Origin: Pseudomonas reactans
GTDB lineage: Bacteria > Pseudomonadota > Gammaproteobacteria > Pseudomonadales > Pseudomonadaceae
Direction: 5' to 3'
Length of the DNA: 46,520 bases
Assembly (NCBI RefSeq): GCF_013385825.1
Contig: NZ_JACAPG010000029.1
Coordinates: 1 to 46,520 of the forward strand
The translations under genes were made by a program, and so were the position numbers. The notes under the pieces are model-generated. The model worked only from the letters and a program-made list of their open reading frames with translations. It did no database searches and was not told the origin of the DNA. Positions within the stretch are counted from its first letter, which is position 1. Each line of letters opens with the position of its first letter. Of the stretch, positions 1 to 7,256 are shown one piece after another.

Positions 1-136
1 ATTACGGGCACACCGAGCGTGAGCGAGGTGCCGAGTGTTGGGGCAAGAGCCCTTTGGTTACTTTGGGGCTTTTCCAAAGTGACCCGCCGTAAGGGCGGAA
101 CCCATACCCGCCATCACCCAAATAACGGATATGTAC
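1..136 (-). repeat. Pseudomonas intergenic repeat, left copy
   Basis: This non-coding stretch contains a short hairpin (CCGCC / GGCGG around 90-103) and the segment reading ATAACGGATATG. Read on the minus strand it begins with a CATATCCGTTATTT-type end and runs into a GGTTCCGCCCTTACGGCGGG core. The last 40 bases of the window carry the same end on the plus strand, so the two copies are inverted relative to each other. I recognise it as one of the dispersed intergenic repeats of Pseudomonas genomes. No gene is supported from 1 to 148. Confidence 0.6.
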
Positions 137-148
137 CCAACCCATCAC

Positions 149-1993
149 CTACAACACAAGCGCCTCTACCTCACGGCTTTCAACCCCACGCAAATACGTC
201 TGATACAACGCTGCATACGCGCCACCCCGCGCGATAAGAGCCGTATGCGGTCCCAGCTCCACCACCTGCCCATGCCTCACCACCGCAATCCGGTCCGCAT
301 CACGAATCGTCGCCAGTCGATGCGCAATGATGATCGCCGTACGCCCCTCACACAGCCGCCGCAACGCCCGCTGAATCCGCCGCTCCGTATGAATATCCAC
401 CGCCGACGTCGCCTCATCCAGCACCAACACCGCAGGATCCGCCAAGTAAGCGCGAACCAGGCACACCAGCTGCCGTTGACCGTGGCTCAAGTGCGCCCCC
501 AGAGGGCCAACTTCAGTGTGGTACTGATGCGGCAGACGCTCCAACACCTCATCGGCGCCCAACTCACGGGCGGCGGCGATCAGCGTACTGTCGTCGGCCC
601 GGGGCGCGGCCAGGCGCAGGTTGTCGAGGATGCTGCCGCTGAACAGCACATTGTCCTGCAACACCACGCCAACGTGACGGCGCAAGGTGTGCTGGGCCAG
701 ATCGCGTACATCAATGCCGTCCAGCCGCACGGCGCCACTCTGCGCTTCGTAAAACCGCGTCAGCAATTGCACCAGCGTGCTTTTTCCGTGCCCGGAGGGG
801 CCGACAATCGCCAGCACTTCACCGGCCGGTATATGCAGGTCCAGGCCCGTGATCACGGGCGCCTGGCCGTAGCTGAAGCCCACGTTGTCAAAATGCACTT
901 CGCCGCGCGCATGCTCCAACGGCTGGGGCCTCTCACGGTCTACGATCAGCGGCGTGGTATCCAGCAGCAGGAAAATCCGCTGGGCCGAGGCCGAGCCGGT
1001 CGCGTAGCGTTCAAACAGGTCCGACAGCTCCTGCAAGGGCCCGAGGAACAAAAACACATAGAACAGACTTTCCGCGACCTGGCCGACACTCACATCACCC
1101 GCCGCCAATCCATACGCGCCCACCAACAGCAGCACCGCAATACCCGCCGAGCTGAGCAGCGCGGTGAACGGTGCAAACCATGACGAACGCACGCTGCCGC
1201 GAATCAATGCCAGGTTAAAGTCATCCAGCAAACCCCGATAACGCCGCAGGTTCGGTGCTTCCTGGGCGCATTGCTGCAACAGGCGCGCGCCGCTGACGCT
1301 TTCCACCAGGTGCGCAGTAAAGCGGCTGCGGTTCTCCGCAACCGTGGCCCAGTTACGCTGGGAAATGCGTTTGAAGCTCCACGTGGCGAGCACCAGCAAC
1401 GGCACCGTCGCCACCAGGCTCAAGAAGAATCGTGGGTCGATGCGCCACAGCATCACCGAGGCCAGGCCACAGCGCAGCACCGCGCCTAGCAATTCCGGCG
1501 GACCCTGGATCACCAAGGGTTCGAGGGCGTCGACGTCGCGGTCGACCCGGGAAATGATGCGTCCGGCACGGGTCTGGTCGAAGTAGCTCACGCTCAGGCT
1601 TTGCACATGGGCGAACACCTGCACGCGCAAGGCATTCAACACCCGGATCGCGGCGCTGCCGGCAATGAACTGCGAGACCCCGGCCAGCAGGAAGCGCGCC
1701 AGCCAACTGGCCGCCAAGCCCAGCCCCAGCCATACCACCAGACGCTCATCCAGCAGCCAGTGGTCGGCCTGTTGAATCAGCCCGCGATCAAGCAGTTCGC
1801 GCACGAACCACGGCCGTAGGAAAACGGTGAACACCAGCAGGATTTCGATGCCGATCACCGCCAGGATCTGCCGACGGATGGGCCTCAGTAAAGGCAGCAA
1901 CCGCTTGAACATGCTGCGATCCAAGGCTTTTTTGGCCAGCATTTCTTCGATTTCGATGTCGCTCAAGGCTTTGCCTGGCAGCGGGTTAGCCAT
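149..1993 (-). CDS. ABC exporter half-transporter with canonical NBD
   Basis: This is the second subunit of a type IV (MsbA/MdlB-like) ABC exporter of 614 residues. The N-terminal half is a six-helix transmembrane domain. The C-terminal ATPase shows Walker A (GPSGHGKST), Q-loop (VLQDN), Walker B with catalytic Glu (VLVLDEATSAVD) and a normal switch His (IIAHRLAT). Its signature motif is LSHGQ instead of LSGGQ. I chose the ATG giving MANPLPGK, which overlaps the stop of the upstream subunit gene by a few bases, because an open frame further upstream only reads through that gene. The overlap implies translational coupling and a heterodimer. The exported substrate is unknown. Family assignment is firm; function in the cell is inference. 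Confidence 0.9.
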   Translation of the reverse strand: MANPLPGKALSDIEIEEMLAKKALDRSMFKRLLPLLRPIRRQILAVIGIEILLVFTVFLRPWFVRELLDRGLIQQADHWLLDERLVVWLGLGLAASWLARFLLAGVSQFIAGSAAIRVLNALRVQVFAHVQSLSVSYFDQTRAGRIISRVDRDVDALEPLVIQGPPELLGAVLRCGLASVMLWRIDPRFFLSLVATVPLLVLATWSFKRISQRNWATVAENRSRFTAHLVESVSGARLLQQCAQEAPNLRRYRGLLDDFNLALIRGSVRSSWFAPFTALLSSAGIAVLLLVGAYGLAAGDVSVGQVAESLFYVFLFLGPLQELSDLFERYATGSASAQRIFLLLDTTPLIVDRERPQPLEHARGEVHFDNVGFSYGQAPVITGLDLHIPAGEVLAIVGPSGHGKSTLVQLLTRFYEAQSGAVRLDGIDVRDLAQHTLRRHVGVVLQDNVLFSGSILDNLRLAAPRADDSTLIAAARELGADEVLERLPHQYHTEVGPLGAHLSHGQRQLVCLVRAYLADPAVLVLDEATSAVDIHTERRIQRALRRLCEGRTAIIIAHRLATIRDADRIAVVRHGQVVELGPHTALIARGGAYAALYQTYLRGVESREVEALVL

Positions 1994-3752
1994 GGTCGAT
2001 CCCCAGCAAGTCGCGGTAGTACGGATTGGATGATTGCAGGTCGGCGTGCGGGCCTTCGGCGCAGATCTTGCCGTTGTCGAGCACCAGCACACGGTCAGCC
2101 AGCAGGATGGTCGAGAGCTTGCTGGAGATCACCAGCACCGTGGTGCCATGCAGTTGCCGCAGGTTGTGCAGCACCTGGCGCTCGCTGATGGCGTCAAGGG
2201 CACTGGTGGCATCGTCCAGGCACAGGATGTCCGGTTTACCCAATAGCGCGCGGGCCAGGCACAGGCGTTGGCGCTGGCCGCCGGATAATGTCACGCCGCG
2301 ATCGCCCAACGGAGTTTCCAGGCCGAGGGGCAGGCGCTGCAACACGTCTGAAGCGGCGGCGAGCCGTAGCGCCTCGCGCAGTTCCTCGTCGGTGGCAGCG
2401 GGCGCGCTGAGGCGCAGATTGGCGGCCAGGGTACCGGCGAACAGAAAGCTTTCCTGGGGCACCACGTGCACACGCTTGCGTAGCGGGCCCAGTTGCAGCT
2501 CGCGGATGTCTTGCCAGCCGGCGCTGTCTGAACCCAGCAGCAGACGCCCGGCGGTGACGTCACTCAAGCGCGGCAGCAGGCCCGCCAGCAGGCTTTTGCC
2601 GGTGCCGGTGGCGCCGACCAAGGCGACGATTTCACCGGGCTGCAAGGTCAGTGAGCAGTCGTGAAGGATGTCACGGCCCCCGCCTGGCGCCGTCACGCTG
2701 ACCTGTTCCAGCTTGAGCCCCAGGGGACCGGCGGGCAGGGTGGCAGTACCGTTGCGGATCTCGGCGGGGGCGTCGAGCAATTGCCAGATTCGCTCGGCGC
2801 TGGCGCGGGCATCGGCGAAGGTCTGCATGACCCGGCCGATGCCCTCGATACGAAACACCAGGGTGGTGGCGATCAGCAGTGAGGTGACCAGTTCGCCAAT
2901 CCCCAATTGCCCGGCTGCGACCAAGTGCGCGCCGTACACCAGGATCCACACATGCCCCAATGCAACGACCGCCTGGGGCAGCGGGATGCGTGAGCTGGAA
3001 TAGGCCAGTGCCTGGCGCGCCAATGCAGCGAACACCGCGACCTGATCGGAAAACCCTTGGATACGTGGCTGTTCAAGAGCAAATGACTTGATCACGCGCA
3101 CGCCGCCAATGCCTTCGCTCAGGTCCTGGTTGACCCGGTCATAGGCGCTGCCTACGGCGCGGTCCAGGCTTACCAACCGTTCGGTCTGGCGCACGAAAAT
3201 CCACAACCCGGTGACCGTCAACAGCAGCGGCACCAGCCCCAGCAACGGGTGGTACCAGCTCAATAGGCCCACCGTGGCGAGCACCACCAGCGGGGTTTCT
3301 ACCAACTGGCGCCAGAAGGTGATCAGCGCATCGCGCACCTTGTCCGCGTCGCGGGTGGTCCGGGTGATCATCTCGCCCATGCCGTGCTGCCAGTGATAGC
3401 CCAGGTGCAGGCTTTGCACCTGGACCAGGATGCGTTCGCGCAGGCGCGTCAGCAGTTCCTGGCTGATCACCAGCGAAAGCACGCTGGCGATGTATTGCAG
3501 CACACCGCGCCCAAGCGCCACGGCGAGCATCAGCCCCAGCCAATACCAGCCAAGGCTCGCGTCCAGGCTACCGTCGGCGTTATGGACCACGGCGCGGCCG
3601 GCGCTGACATCATTCACCGCATGCCCGATCAGCCATTGTTGCCAAACCAGCCCCAAGTTGATGGCTACGTACAGCGCAGCCACCAGGGTGAATCGCCAGG
3701 GCATTTCCCGGTAGATCGCCAGGCTGCGTAGAAGAGGGTGTTGTTCGATCAT
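1986..3752 (-). CDS. ABC exporter half-transporter with degenerate NBD
   Basis: This is the first subunit of the exporter pair, 588 residues, with a six-helix transmembrane domain followed by an ATPase. Walker A (GATGTGKS) and signature (LSGGQRQR) are normal. The residue after the Walker B Asp is Asp rather than Glu (LCLDDATSALD), and the switch His is replaced by Ser (VISSKLST). That is the pattern of heterodimeric exporters with one catalytically degenerate ATP site (TM287/288 and BmrC/D type). The ATG at 3752 is preferred to a TTG at 3770, which would lie in the T-tract of a terminator. It overlaps the partner gene downstream and lies 50 bases after the DszC-like gene. Confidence 0.9.
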   Translation of the reverse strand: MIEQHPLLRSLAIYREMPWRFTLVAALYVAINLGLVWQQWLIGHAVNDVSAGRAVVHNADGSLDASLGWYWLGLMLAVALGRGVLQYIASVLSLVISQELLTRLRERILVQVQSLHLGYHWQHGMGEMITRTTRDADKVRDALITFWRQLVETPLVVLATVGLLSWYHPLLGLVPLLLTVTGLWIFVRQTERLVSLDRAVGSAYDRVNQDLSEGIGGVRVIKSFALEQPRIQGFSDQVAVFAALARQALAYSSSRIPLPQAVVALGHVWILVYGAHLVAAGQLGIGELVTSLLIATTLVFRIEGIGRVMQTFADARASAERIWQLLDAPAEIRNGTATLPAGPLGLKLEQVSVTAPGGGRDILHDCSLTLQPGEIVALVGATGTGKSLLAGLLPRLSDVTAGRLLLGSDSAGWQDIRELQLGPLRKRVHVVPQESFLFAGTLAANLRLSAPAATDEELREALRLAAASDVLQRLPLGLETPLGDRGVTLSGGQRQRLCLARALLGKPDILCLDDATSALDAISERQVLHNLRQLHGTTVLVISSKLSTILLADRVLVLDNGKICAEGPHADLQSSNPYYRDLLGIDHG

Positions 3753-3766
3753 GAAAAGCTCATCAG

Positions 3767-3796
3767 GCAAAAACAGGAAAGGGCCGCGGACGGCCC
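3767..3796 (-). terminator. Rho-independent terminator after the DszC-like gene
   Basis: On the minus strand the stem GGGCCG, loop TCCG, stem CGGCCC is followed by a T-rich tract (TTTCCTGTTTTTG). It lies immediately after the stop codon at 3804 and before the exporter genes. It should end most transcripts of the DszC-like gene, so the exporter is probably expressed separately or only by read-through. Confidence 0.75.
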
Positions 3797-3803
3797 GAAT
3801 GGC

Positions 3804-5036
3804 TTATTTTCGGGTGGCGCCCTGGGTTTCCTTGGCATTCAGGATCGCGGTGTATTCGCCTGGGTCCACACCGTTGAGGTAGTAGTTACCCACATGGTGC
3901 AAGCGCCAGCGGATCGGGTCGTGGGTGGTGTGCACGCGGGCGTTGCGCCAGAAGCGATCCAGGTTCCACTTGCTCAGCGAGGAACTGGCGCCGAGCAGCG
4001 AGAAGATATCGCTGGAGATCTTCAGCGAAGCGCTGTCGGAATGCGCGCGGGCGGTGGCCACCGAGAGGATCAACTCATCCTGCAGTTCCTTGTTCTCCGG
4101 ATCCAGTTCATGCAGGTCGAACACCCGCGCCGCATCACGCAACAGGGATTCAGCCGCTCGTAGGGCCACCGCGTATTCGCCGATCTGCTTGATGATATGC
4201 GGCTCTTCATTGGCGTGGTCGACGCCGCTTTCCACCCACGGCCGGGCGTTGTGCTTGAGATAGTCGACTGCCGCGGCCAGGGCGCCGGCGGCGATGCCGG
4301 TGTCGATAGCGGCGTGGAGGATCTGCGGGAAGGTCAGCCCGGTGCGTTTCATCGGGCCTTTGCGACGTGACACGTAGTCTTCGTCCAGCACGATGTTGTC
4401 GAAATTCACCGTGCCGCTGACCGAGTTCTTCTGGCCGAAGGCTTCCCAGTCATCCACCAGCGTGAGTCCCGGTGCATTGCGGTTGAGTAGCACGCCGGCG
4501 CCGCCGTCATCGGAGGCGGCCGTGAGCGAGATCCATTCGGCCAGATAGGAGCCCGTGGAGTAGAACTTGCTGCCATTGAGCACCAGCGCGCCATCTTCGC
4601 GGCGATCGACGCGGGTCTTGAGCGCGAATTTGTTCTTGCCGCCCACCTCGGCCAGCGCATTGCCGAAGCGTTTGCCGGCCAGCACGTCACTGACCAGGCG
4701 ATCACGCACCGCCTCCGGGTAGCCGGTGAAAACCCCGCGCAGCATCACGTTGTGGATCTGCAGCAGTTGCCCGACGCCGCCATCGGCCACCGAGATGATG
4801 CGCACGGTTTCAACGATGGTTTGCACCGAAGCGCCGAGCCCGCCAAAGGCCTTGGGCACGCCGATGGCGGTGATGCCGCTTTCGGACAGCAGTTGCGCCT
4901 GGCGCCAGGGCAGTTGGCCGTTCTGCTGGCTGTCGGCGGCGATGGAGGCGATTTCCACCGCGATGTCCTTGGCGGCAGCAATGGCCTCGGCTTCGCTGTG
5001 CAGTTGGCGTATAGGCGCCTGTTCAAACGTAGTCAT
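3804..5036 (-). CDS. DszC/SfnB-type flavin-dependent sulfur monooxygenase
   Basis: A 410-residue protein of the acyl-CoA dehydrogenase fold, in the branch that contains DszC (dibenzothiophene monooxygenase) and SfnB (sulfur acquisition oxidoreductase). Members use reduced flavin and O2 to oxidise organosulfur compounds. The C-terminal block RVHTTHDPIRW resembles the conserved His-containing DszC-family segment. The chosen ATG has AGAAGGA nine bases upstream; an in-frame extension to 5411 runs through the promoter region and is rejected. It contains three Met and no Cys in 410 residues. A -24/-12 promoter lies at 5096-5110 and a terminator follows the stop. Divergent from the DszB-like gene. 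The substrate is unknown; calling it a true acyl-CoA dehydrogenase is less likely in this context. Confidence 0.85.
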   Translation of the reverse strand: MTTFEQAPIRQLHSEAEAIAAAKDIAVEIASIAADSQQNGQLPWRQAQLLSESGITAIGVPKAFGGLGASVQTIVETVRIISVADGGVGQLLQIHNVMLRGVFTGYPEAVRDRLVSDVLAGKRFGNALAEVGGKNKFALKTRVDRREDGALVLNGSKFYSTGSYLAEWISLTAASDDGGAGVLLNRNAPGLTLVDDWEAFGQKNSVSGTVNFDNIVLDEDYVSRRKGPMKRTGLTFPQILHAAIDTGIAAGALAAAVDYLKHNARPWVESGVDHANEEPHIIKQIGEYAVALRAAESLLRDAARVFDLHELDPENKELQDELILSVATARAHSDSASLKISSDIFSLLGASSSLSKWNLDRFWRNARVHTTHDPIRWRLHHVGNYYLNGVDPGEYTAILNAKETQGATRK

Positions 5037-5095
5037 GTATTCATCCTTCTGGTTTGGTTCGCATCCAAGGGGTTGCGGTGTTGGAATGGGCTTGA

Positions 5096-5110
5096 GCAAG
5101 TTCCAAGCCA
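5096..5110 (-). promoter_or_regulatory. Sigma-54 (-24/-12) promoter for the DszC-like gene
   Basis: The minus strand reads TGGCTTGGAACTTGCT. GG and GC are exactly spaced as in the consensus TGGCACG-N4-TTGC. Transcription would start near 5083, giving a leader of about 47 bases. It is the mirror partner of the promoter at 5271. Confidence 0.7.
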
Positions 5111-5151
5111 ATGTGAAAAGCCATGCTGTACAGGGGCTGCGCAGGCGGGGT

Positions 5152-5233
5152 GCTGCTGGAGAAGCAGCTCGAGCAAGTGGCTGCTGGCGCAGCAACAGTG
5201 CTGTTGGCAGGTCAGCAGTCGCCTGCTCCAGCA
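5152..5233. promoter_or_regulatory. Cluster of TGCTG-type dyads, candidate SfnR enhancer sites
   Basis: Four inverted repeats lie between two divergent -24/-12 promoters: GCTGCT/AGCAGC (5152-5168), TGCTG/CAGCA (5182-5194), CAACAG/CTGTTG (5193-5206) and TGCT/AGCA (5224-5233). The segment 5201-5218 (CTGTTGGCAGGTCAGCAG) nearly matches the perfect dyad at 40243-40260. Position and repetition fit upstream activator sites for a sigma-54 activator; binding is inference. The whole gene-free stretch 5037-5328 holds only these sites and the two promoters. Confidence 0.55.
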
Positions 5234-5270
5234 AGCACCAGTACCCTTGTAAACCGGGGCTCACGCCAAT

Positions 5271-5286
5271 TGGCACGGCCTCTGCA
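5271..5286 (+). promoter_or_regulatory. Sigma-54 (-24/-12) promoter for the DszB-like operon
   Basis: The sequence TGGCACGGCCTCTGCA matches TGGCACG-N4-(T/C)TGC with correct GG-to-GC spacing. Transcription would start near 5297, some 32 bases before the start codon of the DszB-like gene. Confidence 0.8.
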
Positions 5287-5328
5287 ATACCTCCCTCCAC
5301 TGACTTGCCCAACTCAATGGAGCTGCCC

Positions 5329-6372
5329 ATGACCCTTTCCGCTGTCCTGCCCACGCCTGAGCTTGAGCAGATCTGGTTCACCCGCTGCCCGGTGCCCACT
5401 GCGTCCGGCATCGCCTACAAGCTGGGGTGGTTGACCGAAGAGTTCGCCCCGGATGGCCTGCCGGTGTCCACGTTGCAGGAGGCTCGCCAACTGGGTCGCC
5501 ACCATTACGATCACGACCTGCCGGGGCTGTTTCGCGAAGGCGGCAATGTCCCCGCATTGGCAGCACGTGCTGCAGGTGCGCCAAGCCGATTGATCGGCCT
5601 GACCTGGATCGAGGAGTGGCAGACCATTCTGGTCCGTCCGGACTCCGGCATCACCCGGCCCGAAGACCTGAAAGGCAAGCGCCTGGCCCTGCCGGCCTGG
5701 GGCGACAGTCGCCCCGGCAGCATCGCTCGAGCCATGAGCCTGCACGGCTACAAGGGTGCATTAAGCCTGGCCGGGCTGGGGTTTGATGACGTGGAACTGG
5801 TGGAAGTGGCGCTGCACGACCAAGAGCAAGCACCGGACCCGCAACAAGGGCTTCAGCGCCTGTGGTCGGGCCTGGATTACCTGGTGCGCGGCGAGGTGGA
5901 CGCGGTCTACGTCAAGGGCGCTTCGGCGGCCGATGCGGCGCGCCGGTTGGGCCTGGTGGTGGGCATCGACCTGGATCTGATCGCCGAACCGCGTTATCGC
6001 ATCAACAACGGCACGCCTCGTCCAATCACCGTGCACCAGAGCCTGCTGGACAACCACTTTGACCTGGTGGTGCGCTTCCTTGCGCAAACCCTCAGCGCGG
6101 CAGAGTGGGCGGCGAACCATCGCGACAGCCTCAACGCGATTCTCGAAGAGGAAACCCGCGCCGGCAGTGCCGGAGTCGCCGAAGCCTATCGCGGCGATTT
6201 CCACACCACCCTGGCGCCGGATCTGTCGGCACAGCGCCTGGAATTCCTCACCACCCAAAAAGACTTTCTCTACCTGCACGGCTTCCTGGAACGCGATTTT
6301 TCCATCGTCGACTGGGTCGACCCGCGCCCTCTGCAAGCTGCCCATGAACTGTTGGCCAAGCGCCGCGCCTGA
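5329..6372 (+). CDS. DszB-like sulfinate desulfinase (often labelled ABC binding protein)
   Basis: A 347-residue protein with the periplasmic-binding-protein fold but no signal peptide, so probably cytoplasmic. It aligns with DszB (2'-hydroxybiphenyl-2-sulfinate desulfinase): RCPVP matches the segment around catalytic Cys27, giving Cys20. The block HxxxDxPxxxRxGGxxPxL (His59, Arg69, Gly71-72) matches DszB His60, Arg70 and Gly73 with identical His-to-Arg spacing. Cys20 is the only cysteine, and only two Met are present. The ATG at 5329 has GGAG six bases upstream; ATG 5317 is in frame but lacks this. First gene of the operon under the promoter at 5271. The DszB residues are cited from memory of the family. 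The reaction (sulfinate to sulfite) is a strong inference, the substrate unknown. Confidence 0.8.
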   Translation: MTLSAVLPTPELEQIWFTRCPVPTASGIAYKLGWLTEEFAPDGLPVSTLQEARQLGRHHYDHDLPGLFREGGNVPALAARAAGAPSRLIGLTWIEEWQTILVRPDSGITRPEDLKGKRLALPAWGDSRPGSIARAMSLHGYKGALSLAGLGFDDVELVEVALHDQEQAPDPQQGLQRLWSGLDYLVRGEVDAVYVKGASAADAARRLGLVVGIDLDLIAEPRYRINNGTPRPITVHQSLLDNHFDLVVRFLAQTLSAAEWAANHRDSLNAILEEETRAGSAGVAEAYRGDFHTTLAPDLSAQRLEFLTTQKDFLYLHGFLERDFSIVDWVDPRPLQAAHELLAKRRA

Positions 6373-6387
6373 AACCGGAGAACTCAC

Positions 6388-7119
6388 ATGACTGCCATTG
6401 CCCACGCTCAACCGATCAGCCTCGAACTGCAGGCCTTTGTCGACAAAGTGCTGCTGGAGGCCGAAGAGGCTTTCACCGTGTTCCGTGAAACCAACACCAT
6501 CACTGCCAATGGCACCGTCGGTTTTATCGAGCGCGTGCCCGGCCAGGAACTGCTGGTGTCGGTGAACTACGGCGGCCCGTGGAACTACCGTAAACCGCTG
6601 CAAGCCACCGTCACCGACTTTGCCGGCAATGTGATCCTCGGCAAGGGCAAAGGTGGCCTGGGGCGCTACACCAAGCTGTTCCAGCAACACCCGGATGTGA
6701 CCACTGTGTCCCACGTGCATTCGCCGTACCTGGGTGCCTGGGCCCAGACCCACCGTACATTGCCGTTCCATTACGTTCCGGTGCAGCGCTATCAATTGGC
6801 CCGTGAACTGCCGGTGTACATCGACCGTCGCCAGCAGGAAGTGGACTTCATCCTCGACAAGATCGCCGAGAACCCCTTCAACCTGGCGATCCTTGAAGCC
6901 AACGGCGGCTCCACCGTGTGGGGCAAGCAAGGGCTGCGCGCCACGGCGGAATTCATCCTGTTGCTGGAGGAGGGCGCACAGCTGCAATTGCTCGCCGATG
7001 CACTGGGTGGTTCCCGCGCTTATGGACCGGGCGTGTTGACCCAGCAGTGGAAGATGAGCGGGCTGTTTGAACAGGCCACCGCGCTGGGCCTTGTACCCGC
7101 CATCGACCGCAAAAACTAA
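6388..7119 (+). CDS. Class II aldolase/adducin family protein
   Basis: A 243-residue class II aldolase/adducin-fold protein. The metal-site signature HVHSPY lies at about residues 111-116, preceded by a conserved glycine-rich segment. Relatives are Zn- or other metal-dependent aldolases and decarboxylases acting on sugar phosphates or related oxo acids. It starts 15 bases after the DszB-like gene with a GGAG ribosome site, so the two are co-transcribed. It has only two Met and no Cys. Its place between a desulfinase and a sulfonate-type monooxygenase suggests it processes the carbon skeleton left after C-S cleavage, but that is inference. No specific substrate can be read from the sequence. 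Confidence 0.8.
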   Translation: MTAIAHAQPISLELQAFVDKVLLEAEEAFTVFRETNTITANGTVGFIERVPGQELLVSVNYGGPWNYRKPLQATVTDFAGNVILGKGKGGLGRYTKLFQQHPDVTTVSHVHSPYLGAWAQTHRTLPFHYVPVQRYQLARELPVYIDRRQQEVDFILDKIAENPFNLAILEANGGSTVWGKQGLRATAEFILLLEEGAQLQLLADALGGSRAYGPGVLTQQWKMSGLFEQATALGLVPAIDRKN

Positions 7120-7136
7120 ACACACCACGAACCCCT

Positions 7137-7226
7137 TGTAGGAGCCGGCTTGCCGGCGATGGCGGCGGTACATCCAACATTGATGTTGCCTGATGCACCG
7201 CTATCGCCGGCAAGCCGGCTCCTACA
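7137..7226. repeat. Inverted REP pair
   Basis: Two REP units with the core GAGCCGGCTTGCCGGCGAT face each other (7137-7162 and 7201-7226). They sit inside the operon, between the aldolase and the monooxygenase gene, where they may stabilise the upstream mRNA or attenuate transcription. Confidence 0.9.
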
Positions 7227-7256
7227 GGGATGGCGATATATTCAAGGATGTTTGTC

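Noticed and set aside
3804..5411. Longer N-terminal form of the DszC-like protein
   Set aside because: The extra 125 codons cover the divergent promoters and enhancer dyads and look like no known domain; the internal ATG has a good ribosome site.
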